From the NCBI GenBank assembly GCA_016841265.1, contig JAENZL010000013.1:44692-84717 (forward strand): a stretch of DNA of 40,026 bases. Direction: 5' to 3'. A program made the translations under genes and the position numbers. The notes under the pieces were generated by a model. That model saw nothing but the letters and a program-made list of their open reading frames with translations. It did not search any database and was not told the origin of the DNA. This DNA comes from Methanobacteriota archaeon. Its GTDB lineage: Archaea > Halobacteriota > Methanosarcinia > Methanosarcinales > Methanosarcinaceae. Below, piece by piece: positions 33,262 through 40,026 of the stretch (positions are counted from its first letter, which is position 1; each line of letters begins with the position of its first letter).

Positions 33262-34905
33262 ATGTCCAGAACAAAATTGAAAATTCCACTTTTATTCATT
33301 TTCCTTGTTATGTTCGGGCTGTGCTCAGGCTGCGTGGGGAGTGAGAAGGGATTATTAAACATCAGTGCGGATGCTTCCGGAGTTGGGAATGAAACGAGCA
33401 TTGATGCAGCGTCTGCAGATATGGAGCAGAATAAGGAACAGGATGCAGAGCAGGGAAGTAAGAGTGCAAGCAATACAGGTGCAAACGAAACAGGTCTTGA
33501 AATCTCAAACGAAACCCGGATCTTAAATCTAATACAGGACCTGGAAAGCAGCAGCCATGAAACCCGGCTGGACACTGTTTCTGAACTGGGGGAAATCGGG
33601 GAACCTGCAGCTGATGCCCTGATTAAGAAACTCGGAGCCAAAGATTCAAAACCGGGAGACATGAACAATTACATTATCCTTGCCCTCCTTGAAACCGGGG
33701 ATGAGAGGGCTGCAGATGTTCTTATCCGAAGCCTGGATAAAGGTGAAGAACTTTTCGGGCAAAATGAAACGGAAAAATACGAAGGTGGGGAAATTTCAGA
33801 AGAGATGCTCCAGGCCGTGGAAGCAAAAGTTGAAACCCTGAGGAAATACCTTGCAGACTCCCTGGATGACGAATACGGGACAGAAGCCGATGCCCTTGTC
33901 CAGGCCCTGAATTCCAAAGAACAAGATGCCGATATTTATGTTAACATCGCCCTTTCGGAATACTCCGGCGAAGAAACCGGAGACAAAAACGAAACTGAAA
34001 GGCTGGTCCATGCCCTGAAAAGCGGAAAAGGTTCTATAAGAATTGCCGCAGCCCTGGCTCTTGGGGAACTGGAAGAGAAAAGCGCTGTGGAACCCATGCT
34101 TCAGATCCTGACCCGGGACTATCCCCTGCAAAGGAGCAGTGCAGCTCTTTCCCTCGGCATGATAGGCGATGAAAGGGCAGTAGAAACCCTGTTAAAGGAA
34201 CTGAAAGCCGATAAAGACAAAAACGTCAGGAGCGGCAGTGCCCTCGCCCTCGGAAAAATAGGGGAGGAAAGAGCCGTATCTCTCCTTATCCAGAGGCTTG
34301 GGGACAAGAAAGCCGATGTAAGGGGCAGTGCAGCCCTGTCCCTGGGGATGATCGGAGACGAAACGGCAGTGGAACCCCTTATAGAAGTCCTTGAAAGCGG
34401 AAAAGCTGCAGACGGAAGGGTAAAGAGTGTTCTGAATGCAAATCCGGAAGTCCGAAAGAGTGCCGTCCTGACCCTGGGAGAAATCGGATGCAAGGATGCC
34501 ACTGAAGTACTTATCAACGTGCTGGTCGACGAGGAAGAACCGCAGGAAGTCAGGAAAGCCGCAGCCCAGGCCCTAGGAGAAATAGGGGATCCCAGAGCCG
34601 TTGAAGCCCTTTCAGGAGTGCTTAACGACGCAGAAATACCCACCAGCATCACTGGCGGCGTCATTTCAGGTCTTGGGAATATGGGAGACAAAAAAGCTGC
34701 AGAAGCCCTTATCGAACAGATTGACGATACAAAGTTAGGAAGCGCTGTAAGAGATGCCCTTGCAGGAATGGGAGAAACGGCAGTAGGTCCACTTATCGAA
34801 ACTTTGGAAAGTGATGATGAAAAACTCAAAGAAGAAGTAGCCCTGCTCCTTATAGAAATTGGGGATGAAAGAGCTGTAGAACCTCTCACCAAAGCTTTTC
34901 GATGA
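33262..34905 (+). CDS. HEAT-repeat (PBS-lyase-like) lipoprotein
   Basis: A 547-residue exported protein. A hydrophobic signal (about 7-20) precedes a CSGC lipobox with Cys at about 24. A low-complexity Glu/Asn/Ser/Asp linker (about 30-85) follows. From about 90 to the end it is built of repeated helical pairs with motifs such as SAALSLGMIGDERAVETLL, SALALGKIGEERAVSLLIQ and QALGEIGDPRAVEALSGVL, as in PBS-lyase HEAT-like repeats. About 13 to 14 such repeats are visible. These form curved solenoids for protein binding. The ATG has AAAGGAAAG upstream. It is monocistronic. The ligand is unknown. Confidence 0.9.
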   Translation: MSRTKLKIPLLFIFLVMFGLCSGCVGSEKGLLNISADASGVGNETSIDAASADMEQNKEQDAEQGSKSASNTGANETGLEISNETRILNLIQDLESSSHETRLDTVSELGEIGEPAADALIKKLGAKDSKPGDMNNYIILALLETGDERAADVLIRSLDKGEELFGQNETEKYEGGEISEEMLQAVEAKVETLRKYLADSLDDEYGTEADALVQALNSKEQDADIYVNIALSEYSGEETGDKNETERLVHALKSGKGSIRIAAALALGELEEKSAVEPMLQILTRDYPLQRSSAALSLGMIGDERAVETLLKELKADKDKNVRSGSALALGKIGEERAVSLLIQRLGDKKADVRGSAALSLGMIGDETAVEPLIEVLESGKAADGRVKSVLNANPEVRKSAVLTLGEIGCKDATEVLINVLVDEEEPQEVRKAAAQALGEIGDPRAVEALSGVLNDAEIPTSITGGVISGLGNMGDKKAAEALIEQIDDTKLGSAVRDALAGMGETAVGPLIETLESDDEKLKEEVALLLIEIGDERAVEPLTKAFR

Positions 34906-34924
34906 ATAAAACTGAAAAAGTAAA

Positions 34925-34955
34925 ATGCGGCTAAAACCGCATCCTTTTTTATTTT
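34925..34955 (+). terminator. Hairpin plus T-tract terminator
   Basis: ATGCGG-CTAAAA-CCGCAT forms a six-base stem with a six-base loop, followed by CC and six T, A, five T. It lies 20 nt past the HEAT lipoprotein stop, between it and the convergent triosephosphate isomerase gene. The arrangement looks like a bacterial-type intrinsic terminator. Confidence 0.75.
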
Positions 34956-34992
34956 TACTATCAGTGACCTAAAATTAACTACAAGAATTGAT

Positions 34993-35661
34993 TCAAACTA
35001 AGCTGATCAGGTCTTCCAGGGCAGCCTTCGGGTCTTTTGCTTTCACAATCCCGGAAGCCAGGAGTACCCCTTCAGAACCGAGCTCAAGGGCCGCTTTGAG
35101 GTCCTCTCCTTTTGAGATCCCGGCGCCGCAGAGTACCTTTACCCCGGGTTTAAGGGCAGCTACCGCTTCAACGGAGCCGCTCACAACTTCAGGGTCGGCT
35201 TTTGAAACGGGAATTCCGGTCCCGATCAGTTCAGGGGGTTCGATTGCAACGTAATCCGGTTCAAGGACTGCAGCTGCGGCTGTGGTTAGGACGTTGTTCG
35301 TGCAGACCACGGTCCGGAGCCCGGACTCTTTTGCTGCTTTCAGGGAAGCCTCGATTTCCGCAAGGGTGAGACGGCGCTCGGAGTGGTTGACAAGAGTGCC
35401 GACAGCTCCGGCTTCCTTTATACAATTCCCAAAAACATGTCCCGTAAAGCTCCCTGCTCCGACTCCGTCCAGGTGCTGGGAAAATACCGGGAGCTCAACT
35501 TCCGAGGCTACCCTGTATATATCCGGGAGCTGGGGAGCTACTGCGATTTCGATACCTGATTCTTCGGACACAGCCCTGCAGGCTTTTGCAATTTCAACTG
35601 CACCCTGACCTGTACCCTGAAGGTAGGTCTTGTAATTCAGTAAGATGAATGGTGAACCCAA
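34993..35661 (-). CDS. tpiA: Triosephosphate isomerase (archaeal type)
   Basis: Interconverts dihydroxyacetone phosphate and glyceraldehyde 3-phosphate in glycolysis and gluconeogenesis. At 222 residues it is the short archaeal form. Active-site residues are Asn9 and Lys11 (LNYKTY), His93 (VNHSERR) and Glu141 (AIEPPELIGTG). The phosphate loop GAGISKGEDL is intact. The start is TTG 35659-35661, supported by AGGAGGGG about seven bases upstream. A TATA box lies at the end of the upstream Fae-Hps gene, so it can be transcribed alone or together with it. The convergent HEAT gene ends across a hairpin terminator. Confidence 0.96.
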   Translation of the reverse strand: MGSPFILLNYKTYLQGTGQGAVEIAKACRAVSEESGIEIAVAPQLPDIYRVASEVELPVFSQHLDGVGAGSFTGHVFGNCIKEAGAVGTLVNHSERRLTLAEIEASLKAAKESGLRTVVCTNNVLTTAAAAVLEPDYVAIEPPELIGTGIPVSKADPEVVSGSVEAVAALKPGVKVLCGAGISKGEDLKAALELGSEGVLLASGIVKAKDPKAALEDLISLV

Positions 35662-35745
35662 AGAGAATCCCCTCCTAAAAAAGAAAAGAAAAACAAACAG
35701 GAAAAGTGCAAAAAAATACGCTCTTTCCTGTTCTTTCTGCTATCC

Positions 35746-35754
35746 GTATATAAT
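35746..35754 (-). promoter_or_regulatory. TATA box candidate for tpiA
   Basis: On the minus strand ATTATATAC lies directly behind the Fae-Hps stop codon, about 85 nt before the tpiA TTG. It would give a leader of roughly 60 nt. Confidence 0.5.
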
Positions 35755-35759
35755 CGCGC

Positions 35760-36938
35760 TTAGAAGTCGGTCATGACCCTGAACTGGTCGATTTCCGGCT
35801 TGTTAAGGGCGTTAATGAACTGCTCGGCTGATTCCCTTATATCCCTTGCACCTGCAATGGCTCTTCCGACCACCAGGATATCGGCTCCCTGGCTCAGGGC
35901 TACCGGCACCTTGTCAAGGCGGACTCCGCCTGCAACCGCAACAAGGGCTTTTGGAGCGACCTTCTTGATATCGGCAATGTTGCCCCAGGCGTGTTCAGTG
36001 CCTTCGATATCGATTCCGCGGTGAAGTTCGATTACATCGGGCATGACGTCAAGCTGTTTCAAGACAGATATCGGGTCAGGCTGGTTCAAAGTGTCCATGA
36101 CCGCATAGATTCCGGTCTTGTGGGCTTCTTCAATAAGCTTGTTGATGGTGTTAATCGGGGCAAGGGCGGAAACCACAATGGCGTCCCCTGCAGCATCCGC
36201 GACCATCCTGGCTTCGAGGTTCCCGGTATCCAGAGTCTTTAAGTCAGCGACGATAAATGCATCGGCCCTGACTTCCCTGATCTTCGAGATAACGTCCACG
36301 CCGTAGCGCTTGATAAGGGGCGTGCCTGCCTCGATGATGACATGGTCGCTCTTCGGGATCTGGGAAATTGCAGCCAGCACGAATTCGAGGTTCGGGTTGT
36401 CAAAGGCAACCTGCAGATACGGAGGGTTCCAGAGCCTGGTGACCTTGAAGCCCATGATTGCGTGGGTGGACTTGTTAGCTTCCTCAAGCACTGTATCAAT
36501 GTCCGGGAAGCCGGTCATTGCACGCTGGATTGCTAGCTTGGTGGCTCCGTAATTGTACCTGTAGATCTTGTTGTAGTCCGTAGCATCAGGGTGGATGAAT
36601 ACACTTGCCACGACGACAATATCTTCAGTCTGGTCCTTTGGAATTATGCCCTCTTCCACGGAGTCGGAAACTGCCTTGGCAACCGCTGCCTGGGCGGGCC
36701 CGAAAATCTTTGCTGCTTCATCCATATTCTTCACAGTGACCTTAGGGATGATCAGGGTCGAAGGTTTTGGAGGCAGGTTGGGGCGAATAACGGACAGAAG
36801 CGGGGTGTGCCCAGCCGAAAGCTGAGTCAGACCTGTCGCAAATGCCTGCCCTACGGGACCTGTCTTGTCTCCTATCATCAAGTCAACGTGGGCAAGTTCA
36901 GAACCCTGCCCTATAAGTGCTTCTCCTATCTGAAACAT
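35760..36938 (-). CDS. fae-hps: Bifunctional formaldehyde-activating enzyme / hexulose-6-phosphate synthase
   Basis: Two enzymes in one chain of 392 residues. Residues 1-165 are Fae, which joins formaldehyde to tetrahydromethanopterin; the catalytic His17 is in [14 protein letters not shown]. Residues about 174-392 are hexulose-6-phosphate synthase, a barrel enzyme working here in the reverse direction, releasing formaldehyde and ribulose 5-phosphate. Its motifs are [31 protein letters not shown] and [10 protein letters not shown]. In Methanosarcina, which lack the oxidative pentose pathway, this is the source of pentose, and Fae recycles the formaldehyde. The ATG has GAGGTC just upstream. 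A TATA box lies about 140 nt upstream. Confidence 0.97.
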   Translation of the reverse strand: MFQIGEALIGQGSELAHVDLMIGDKTGPVGQAFATGLTQLSAGHTPLLSVIRPNLPPKPSTLIIPKVTVKNMDEAAKIFGPAQAAVAKAVSDSVEEGIIPKDQTEDIVVVASVFIHPDATDYNKIYRYNYGATKLAIQRAMTGFPDIDTVLEEANKSTHAIMGFKVTRLWNPPYLQVAFDNPNLEFVLAAISQIPKSDHVIIEAGTPLIKRYGVDVISKIREVRADAFIVADLKTLDTGNLEARMVADAAGDAIVVSALAPINTINKLIEEAHKTGIYAVMDTLNQPDPISVLKQLDVMPDVIELHRGIDIEGTEHAWGNIADIKKVAPKALVAVAGGVRLDKVPVALSQGADILVVGRAIAGARDIRESAEQFINALNKPEIDQFRVMTDF

Positions 36939-37255
36939 ATTTGACCTCGTAAATGTGATAACCGTAATAGATGGGGTTTTTATTAAGAAATATTTTTTAA
37001 GAATGCTGTACTTTGATAATGAATTTGCCGCTGAATTAAGGAATTGGCATCGGCCTTTTGCCTGCTTGAATGCTAGCCTTTATATAAATAATCTCGTATC
37101 GCCCCTAATATTTTTTCAGACACCTCACAGGCCCTCAGGAATTCGATTACGGATAATCCTTTACTCCAAAATTCCCTGAAACTTTTATACTGCATGATAA
37201 TTTTATTTCTGTGATCGGAGAATTTTCCCTCTGTCACCGGAGAATTTTCCTTATG
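36939..37255. other. Intergenic region between fae-hps and nth
   Basis: 317 nt with no gene. It holds the TATA box for fae-hps and, at about 37206-37251, two copies of a GATCGGAGAATTTTCC / CACCGGAGAATTTTCC-type direct repeat lying just past the nth stop. Confidence 0.65.
37077..37090 (-). promoter_or_regulatory. TATA box candidate for fae-hps
   Basis: TATTTATATAAAGG on the minus strand is a strong archaeal TATA element, about 140 nt before the ATG. It implies a leader of about 110 nt. Confidence 0.6.
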
Positions 37256-37870
37256 TTAACGGATAATTTTTGGGCAGATATCATTCAGGGTGCAGACTTC
37301 ACACCTTGGAGAGATGGGGCGGCAGATATTTTGCCCTAACTTTACGAGCAAGAGATTTATATGTTTCCAATACCGCCGTGGAAAGACCTTTTTTAGCTCA
37401 ATTTCGGTCTCTTCCGGGCTTTTTGTTCGGACCAGGCCCATCCTGTTAGAAAGCCGATAGACGTGGGTGTCAACTGCCAGAGCATCCTGGAAAAATGCAT
37501 GAGCAAGTACACAGTTTGCTGTCTTTCTACCAACCCCGGGGAACTTCAAAAGAGATTCCATATCATCCGGGACCCGGCCTTCATACTCCTCAAGCAAGAT
37601 CCGGGAAATCTCCTTTATCCGACCGGCTTTGACCCTGTAAAAACCCACATCCCTGATCAGGGCCTCGATCTCCTCTTCAGCAGCCTCTGCCATCTCTTCA
37701 GGTGTTGAAAATGTTTCAAAAAGCTTAACTGCTGTCGGATAAGTAACCTCGTCCCGGGTCCGATGAGACATAACAGTTGAGATAAGTACGAAAAAAGGAT
37801 CTCTTGAACCGTTTGTATACCCATCCGGGTAGAGTTCGAAAAGCCGCTTCATGAGTTCATCGACGTCCAT
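37256..37870 (-). CDS. nth: Endonuclease III (DNA glycosylase/AP lyase)
   Basis: Removes oxidised pyrimidines and cuts the DNA at the resulting abasic site. The 204 residues show the helix-hairpin-helix LLKFPGVGRKTANCV with catalytic Lys116, the following VDTHVYRLSNR with Asp134, and a [4Fe-4S] cluster site from Cys183, Cys190, Cys193 and Cys199 (C-x6-C-x2-C-x5-C). The N-terminal STVMSHRTRDE segment is an archaeal variant of the usual SAQTTD. All catalytic residues are intact. The ATG at 37868-37870 has only a weak GGGG site. It stands alone. Confidence 0.97.
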   Translation of the reverse strand: MDVDELMKRLFELYPDGYTNGSRDPFFVLISTVMSHRTRDEVTYPTAVKLFETFSTPEEMAEAAEEEIEALIRDVGFYRVKAGRIKEISRILLEEYEGRVPDDMESLLKFPGVGRKTANCVLAHAFFQDALAVDTHVYRLSNRMGLVRTKSPEETEIELKKVFPRRYWKHINLLLVKLGQNICRPISPRCEVCTLNDICPKIIR

Positions 37871-37979
37871 GCCCCGAACTTAGCACCCTATTCGTAATAA
37901 AACCTCAGGGTCCGGCAAAAACTGAGACAAAAAAATAAAGATAAAAAAAATAATACGAGCAAAAGTAAAAAGGGTAAAG

Positions 37980-38114
37980 GTAAAAAGAACAAAGGTAAAA
38001 AGAACAAAGGTAAAAAGAACAAAGGTAAAAAGAACAAAGGTAAAAAGAACAAAGGTAAAAAGAACAAAGGTAAAAAGAACAAAGGTAAAAAGAACAAAGG
38101 TAAAAAGAACAAAG
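37980..38114. repeat. 15-nt tandem array next to tRNA-Cys
   Basis: Nine exact copies of GTAAAAAGAACAAAG, with degenerate copies on both sides. It begins about 12 nt past the 3' end of tRNA-Cys copy 1 when read on the minus strand, where each unit carries a run of five T. All three frames stay open because the period is a multiple of three, giving misleading Phe/Leu/Tyr-rich open frames. Confidence 0.97.
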
Positions 38115-38126
38115 GTAAAAAGGAAA

Positions 38127-38198
38127 AGCCAAGATCCGGATTCGAACCGGAATGGTATCGCTCTGCAGGCGATTGCGTAGCCGCTCCGCCATCTTGGC
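38127..38198 (-). tRNA. tRNA-Cys (GCA), copy 1
   Basis: Cloverleaf of 72 nt including discriminator U73, which is the Cys identity base. The acceptor stem is GCCAAGA/TCTTGGC with all seven pairs, the anticodon stem ATCGC/GCGAT with loop CTGCAGA, and the T-arm TCCGG-TTCGAAT-CCGGA. No CCA is encoded. A TATA box (38224-38237) lies about 33 nt upstream on the minus strand. Confidence 0.96.
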
Positions 38199-38223
38199 AC
38201 TTTGTGGAATCGCTTAAAGTACG

Positions 38224-38237
38224 TTATTATATATAAA
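38224..38237 (-). promoter_or_regulatory. TATA box of tRNA-Cys copy 1
   Basis: Minus-strand TTTATATATAATAA, centred about 33 nt before the tRNA. The same element stands at 38379-38392 before copy 2. Copy 3 has its own, different CTTATATATGAT at 38541-38552. Each tRNA can therefore be transcribed on its own. Confidence 0.7.
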
Positions 38238-38281
38238 TATTCAGATTATAAATTTTTACATTAATCCGAACAGAGAATAGA

Positions 38282-38353
38282 AGCCAAGGTCCGGATTCGA
38301 ACCGGAATGGTATCGCTCTGCAGGCGATTGCGTAGCCGCTCCGCCATCTTGGC
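38282..38353 (-). tRNA. tRNA-Cys (GCA), copy 2 (hybrid, one mismatch)
   Basis: Same as copy 1 except for one base in the 3' acceptor strand: GCCAAGA at the 5' side faces CCTTGGC at the 3' side. This leaves an A7-C66 mismatch at the base of the acceptor stem. The 5' half equals copy 1 and the 3' half equals copy 3. Promoter, T-arm, anticodon and U73 are intact, so it may still be functional. Confidence 0.93.
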
Positions 38354-38436
38354 ACTTTGTGGAATCGCTTAAAGTACGTTATTATATATAAATATTCAGA
38401 TTATAAATTTTTACATTAATCCGAACAGAGAATAGA

Positions 38437-38508
38437 AGCCAAGGTCCGGATTCGAACCGGAATGGTATCGCTCTGCAGGCGATTGCGTAGCCGCTCCGCC
38501 ACCTTGGC
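38437..38508 (-). tRNA. tRNA-Cys (GCA), copy 3
   Basis: As copy 1, but with a G7:C66 pair in place of A7:U66 (GCCAAGG/CCTTGGC), fully paired. The upstream flank differs from that of copies 1 and 2, with its own TATA string at 38541-38552. It is probably the oldest or outer copy of the series. Confidence 0.96.
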
Positions 38509-38649
38509 ATATCGGTAATGCAGGTTGCTTAAAGTACTCAATCATATATAAGTTTTTAGCTTGAGTTACCTGTTTTTTAAGGAAATTAACGATGTCGGGA
38601 TAGCTAAAAATTAAAAAGAAAAATCCCCTGAAAAGGAGATCGGCTTTCC

Positions 38650-39189
38650 TCAAATAAAAAACTGCGAAAAGGCTAACGCCCCCATCAAAATGATCAGCAG
38701 GAAGAACAGGATGGTAGGCAAGATAACTGCTACTATAGACTTCCCCATACCGACATCATGGACATACATACCTCCTACAATATACAGATATATCCCATAA
38801 AACCCGACGAGCCAGCCGATGAAAGGGATCCAGGATAAGAGCAGTACGGCAGTTGCATAAGAGATGAACCGGACAGTACCCTCATAGGTTCCGCTTCCCC
38901 CTAACAACCTGTAAATGACGTAAAGAATCAACGCTTCAATAAAGAGGGAAACGATCCCGAAGATAGGGGTCATGACCAAAGACCCTAACACAATAAAGAA
39001 GCCAAACTCTCTTCCACCGTAAATACCGCCATACATTCCACGGTTGAACAGTGCTGTCATAAGTCCGAATACTACAAAGTTTATTGCAGCAAAGATAAGA
39101 GGGTCAGCGTATCCTCCGGTCTTCGGCATTTTCCGATAAAATTCCGAAGGACTCTGCATGACATTTTTCCATGTATCAATATAATCCAT
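38650..39189 (-). CDS. Yip1-family multispanning membrane protein
   Basis: 179 residues with about five hydrophobic helices (about 30-48, 62-88, 104-120, 122-142 and 152-176). The N-terminal motif WKNVMQSPSEFYRKMPKTGG and the helix block ISYATAVLLLSWIPFIGWLV are characteristic of archaeal and bacterial Yip1-like proteins. No catalytic or transport motif can be seen, and the function is unknown. The ATG at 39187-39189 has a GGGGTTG site upstream. It is a single gene, upstream of the tRNA-Cys genes on the same strand. Confidence is for family and reading frame, not function. Confidence 0.85.
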   Translation of the reverse strand: MDYIDTWKNVMQSPSEFYRKMPKTGGYADPLIFAAINFVVFGLMTALFNRGMYGGIYGGREFGFFIVLGSLVMTPIFGIVSLFIEALILYVIYRLLGGSGTYEGTVRFISYATAVLLLSWIPFIGWLVGFYGIYLYIVGGMYVHDVGMGKSIVAVILPTILFFLLIILMGALAFSQFFI

Positions 39190-39703
39190 AAGACAACCCC
39201 ACTTAGAAATAAGGGGGATTATTATTTAAAGAGATTTATAAAAAGAAGCTGAGAAGTTAAAGAATGTCATCCAGCTAAAAGCACCTTAAATCAAGAATTT
39301 TAAGCTGACTGATAAAGAATTTATACAGATTAAACCGATGAGATTGATTATGAAGTTCTTTTTTGATTCATCTTGATGGGCATAGCCGCCAGCCTCAGTA
39401 GGCGGGGGGTGCACACCCCTTAAAGGATAGAGACGGAACGCCAGGAAATTTCCTAGCGAAAAAACAAAACCTGCATCCTGGAGAAAATCGAAGAGATTAT
39501 CAAAAAAAGTGATCCGGGTAATTTCGATTAGCTTCGCTCTGATCGCTCAAGAAGCCGAGTTGCGACACGGAAGTACGCGGTCCGTTTCACTCGCGGAGCT
39601 CGCTCAAGCGGAATAAAAAATGAAGTAAAGAAGTAGGCTGAGAAAAAAACAGAAGCTAAGAACACAAAAAAACAAAAAAACAAACTAAGCAAAAAGATAG
39701 CCA

Positions 39704-39790
39704 AAACTCTTAAAAACAAAATTTGTTAGAAAAGGGAGAGTAGATTAAGGTGAATATGGCAGCGTGCCAGAGTTTCCGATGCCTCACGCA
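39704..39790. repeat. Long direct repeat, copy 1
   Basis: The sequence from AAACTCTTAAAAACAAAATT to CGCAC recurs at 39937-40022. The first 61 nt match almost exactly apart from a two- to three-base difference in the GGGAGAGTAG stretch. The last 26 nt are more diverged. It is part of the larger 233-nt tandem element. Confidence 0.9.
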
Positions 39791-39889
39791 CCCGAATTGC
39801 GCTTCGGGATCACAGAAAATCAGAGATTTTCTGGGAGTTGCGATGTAATCGCAACAGCACGCAGTCCGTTTCGCTGCGCTCAAGCGGAC
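39791..39889. other. Row of four short-loop hairpins
   Basis: Four adjacent inverted repeats: CCCGAA/TTCGGG with a six-base loop (39791-39808), CAGAAAATC/GATTTTCTG with loop AGA (39813-39833), GTTGCGAT/ATCGCAAC with loop GTA (39837-39855), and GTCCGTTT/AAGCGGAC with one G-U pair (39864-39889). Such density is unlikely by chance and suggests a folded RNA or a palindromic repetitive element. Confidence 0.75.
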
Positions 39890-39936
39890 AAAATTAAAAC
39901 ACTAAACTAAGGAAACAAGCTGAGAAAAAATAGCCT

Positions 39937-40022
39937 AAACTCTTAAAAACAAAATTTGTTAGAAAAGGGAATAGATTAAGGTGAATATGGCAGCGATCCA
40001 GACTTCCCGAAGGCTCGCGCAC
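39937..40022. repeat. Long direct repeat, copy 2
   Basis: Second copy of the repeat at 39704-39790. It is followed within a few bases by the window edge, so the element probably continues to the right. Confidence 0.9.
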
Positions 40023-40026
40023 TTCA

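Larger units (their letters stand above)
38128..38437. repeat. 155-nt tandem duplication carrying tRNA-Cys
   Basis: The unit made of the tRNA plus its 84-nt upstream spacer occurs twice (38128-38282 and 38283-38437). The spacers are identical, and the third tRNA starts at the same 155-nt step. The only difference between the two full units is one base near the start (A at 38134, G at 38289). Confidence 0.95.
39190..40026. other. Non-coding, repeat- and hairpin-rich right end
   Basis: 837 nt with no credible gene up to the window edge. It includes two hairpins at about 39386-39419 (CCGCC/GGCGG and GGGGTG/CACCCC), a degenerate tandem element of about 233 nt (39555-39790 and 39856 to the edge), and a row of four hairpins inside it. 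The short open frame at 39528-39719 on the minus strand shows no protein-like pattern. Confidence 0.75.

Noticed and set aside
23573-38114. Tandem arrays as CRISPR candidates
   Set aside because: The 13-15 nt units are head-to-tail without spacers, are too short for CRISPR repeats, and no cas gene is present.
37880-38200. Minus-strand open frames of repeated LFTFV or FYLCS
   Set aside because: They are a by-product of the 15-nt array with a period divisible by three. They run through a tRNA-Cys gene and have no credible start.
39528-39719. 63-residue minus-strand frame near the right edge
   Set aside because: It lies inside the hairpin-rich tandem element, and its Phe/Leu-rich part is the complement of an A-rich stretch.

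Overview
The window reads as a chromosomal segment of a methanogenic archaeon of the genus Methanosarcina. Supporting signs are a form III RuBisCO, a corrinoid/CoM-methyltransferase-like protein with the MtbA-type zinc site, a seven-gene Mrp antiporter operon, a fused Fae-Hps, the archaeal ADH-synthase/DHQ-synthase II entry to the shikimate pathway, an Msr-type FilR1 regulator, SRP54, a Cdc48/VAT ATPase, an archaeal initiator tRNA, TATA-box promoters and AT-rich spacers full of short tandem repeats. The species cannot be fixed from the sequence alone.

Layout. 1-7 kb (minus strand): a small membrane protein, threonylcarbamoyl-adenylate synthase and form III RuBisCO, then an MtaA/MtbA-like methyltransferase with an odd repeated Cys/Tyr/His tail and a hydantoinase/oxoprolinase-like ATPase. 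7-13 kb (minus): mrpABCDEFG with stop/start overlaps throughout. 13-14.4 kb: a gene-free AT-rich spacer ending in an 11-nt tandem array. 14.4-18.7 kb (minus): two small heat shock proteins, a Cdc48-type unfoldase and a winged-helix regulator translationally coupled to it. 18.7-21.3 kb: a spacer with a frameshifted remnant of a beta-helix surface protein, a Zn-ribbon protein and a phosphoribosyltransferase. 21.7-24 kb: an Msr-family regulator, a chagasin-like lipoprotein and a Cys-rich small protein. 24.1-26.4 kb: two initiator tRNA genes in a duplicated block, then srp54. 26.5-27.1 kb (minus): the glutaminase subunit of GMP synthetase. 27.7-32.9 kb (plus): an aromatic amino acid operon (ADH synthase, DHQ synthase II, DHQ dehydratase, shikimate dehydrogenase, prephenate dehydrogenase with an extra C-terminal domain). 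33.3-34.9 kb: a HEAT-repeat lipoprotein. 35-37.9 kb (minus): triosephosphate isomerase, Fae-Hps and endonuclease III. 37.9-38.5 kb: a 15-nt tandem array and three tandem tRNA-Cys genes. 38.6 kb to the end: a Yip1-like membrane protein and a repeat-rich, hairpin-rich non-coding tail.

How the genes relate. Fae-Hps (ribulose 5-phosphate from fructose 6-phosphate), triosephosphate isomerase, form III RuBisCO and the shikimate genes all touch archaeal pentose/triose/aromatic metabolism. The Mrp operon supplies Na+/H+ exchange, which aceticlastic Methanosarcina need to match Na+ gradients to ATP synthesis. Hsp20 x2, Cdc48 and its coupled regulator form a protein-quality-control block.

The most unusual items are the TyrA fusion to an FDX-ACB-like domain, the repeat-derived Cys/Tyr/His tail on the methyltransferase, the middle tRNA-Cys that looks like a recombinant of its neighbours, the homogenised initiator tRNA duplication, and at least ten unrelated short tandem arrays, most of them at or near gene ends. 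I found no CRISPR array, prophage or intact insertion sequence.
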